Shown: in pieces, positions 63,926-64,000 of the stretch
Layout of the letters: each line of letters starts with the position of its first letter
Position numbering within the stretch: the stretch's first letter is position 1
Source of the DNA: Affinirhizobium straminoryzae
Lineage (GTDB): Bacteria; Pseudomonadota; Alphaproteobacteria; Rhizobiales; Rhizobiaceae
Length of the DNA: 64,000 nucleotides
Direction: 5' to 3'
Assembly (NCBI RefSeq): GCF_007004135.1
Contig: NZ_VJMG01000005.1
Coordinates: 1-64,000 of the forward strand
Position numbers and translations under genes: made by a program
The notes under the pieces: model-generated
What the model was told of the DNA's origin: nothing
What the model saw: the letters and a program-made list of their open reading frames with translations, nothing else
The model's database searches: none

Positions 63926-64000
63926 GGCGCGGCCTGTGATTGATGCGTGCTGAGTGGTAATCGCAACAGGCTTACGTTCAAGAACGCGACTTGCCTGCCA
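63926..64000. promoter_or_regulatory. Upstream region of the ribose-type operon, cut by the window edge
   Basis: 75 bases upstream of the ATPase start. No complete promoter or operator can be seen before the sequence ends. Confidence 0.3.

Overview
The window is a high-G+C, gene-dense bacterial segment (64 kb, 49 convincing protein genes) from an alphaproteobacterium, most likely a member of the Rhizobiaceae (Rhizobium/Agrobacterium/Shinella type). The best taxonomic hint is a complete transporter of the rhizobial glpSTPQUV glycerol type, including the small DUF2160 protein GlpU. A second hint is a set of FMN-monooxygenase/AhpD-like genes whose protein families are, as I recall, named after Agrobacterium vitis loci. 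I see no rRNA, tRNA, CRISPR array, insertion sequence or replication gene, and no housekeeping genes: almost everything is uptake, catabolism, efflux or local regulation. This would fit a secondary replicon or an accessory chromosomal region, but the sequence alone does not decide it.

Layout from left to right. (1) 0.3-4.0 kb: a type-B carboxylesterase and an AAHS-family MFS transporter read leftward, with a divergent LysR regulator. (2) 4.1-5.9 kb: a P1B-type metal ATPase with a TPC transmembrane motif. (3) 6.4-18.6 kb: a polyol cluster. A leftward operon encodes an FGGY kinase, a thiamine-diphosphate enzyme and a GlpS/T/P/Q/U/V-like ABC importer. Facing it are a GlpD-like dehydrogenase and a GntR/UTRA regulator. 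(4) 18.7-29.3 kb: a nine-gene leftward operon with a Dpp/Opp-type importer (two permeases, one fused double ATPase, one binding protein) and two copies of a hydantoinase/oxoprolinase-like gene plus DUF917 gene pair. A divergent MalT-like LuxR regulator (29.4-31.8 kb) lies next to it. (5) 31.9-43.2 kb: an exported protein of unknown function, an RND efflux pump co-transcribed with its own two-component system, a DHA2-type MFS exporter with a divergent TetR regulator, and an SLC13-type permease. (6) 43.4-54.7 kb: a small secreted protein, an Rrf2 regulator, an FAD/NAD(P)-binding oxidoreductase, then a rightward operon with a second Dpp/Opp-type importer, a luciferase-like FMN monooxygenase, two AhpD/CMD-fold proteins and a VOC protein. 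(7) 54.8-58.8 kb: a convergent leftward operon with an NtaA/SnaA/DszA-type monooxygenase and two SfnB-type flavoproteins. (8) 59.0-63.9 kb: a ribose-type ABC importer with a cytoplasmic LVIVD beta-propeller protein.

How it fits together. Regions 6 and 7 look like scavenging of sulfur (or another element) from organic compounds: uptake, then FMN-dependent oxidative cleavage, with AhpD-like and VOC proteins handling by-products. Region 3 resembles the rhizobial glycerol system but carries an FGGY kinase that does not look like GlpK, a thiamine-diphosphate enzyme and a UTRA-type regulator, so another polyol or sugar is likely. Region 4 is the best candidate for an undescribed system: two divergent HyuA-like/DUF917 pairs under one promoter with a dedicated importer suggest ATP-dependent opening of imported cyclic amides or related molecules, but the substrate is unknown.

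A recurring structural theme is a strong perfect or near-perfect hairpin 9-24 nt after the stop codon of every ABC substrate-binding-protein gene (6408-6435, 21306-21327, 47967-47992, 60291-60315). These probably stabilise the binding-protein part of the mRNA and damp the genes that follow.
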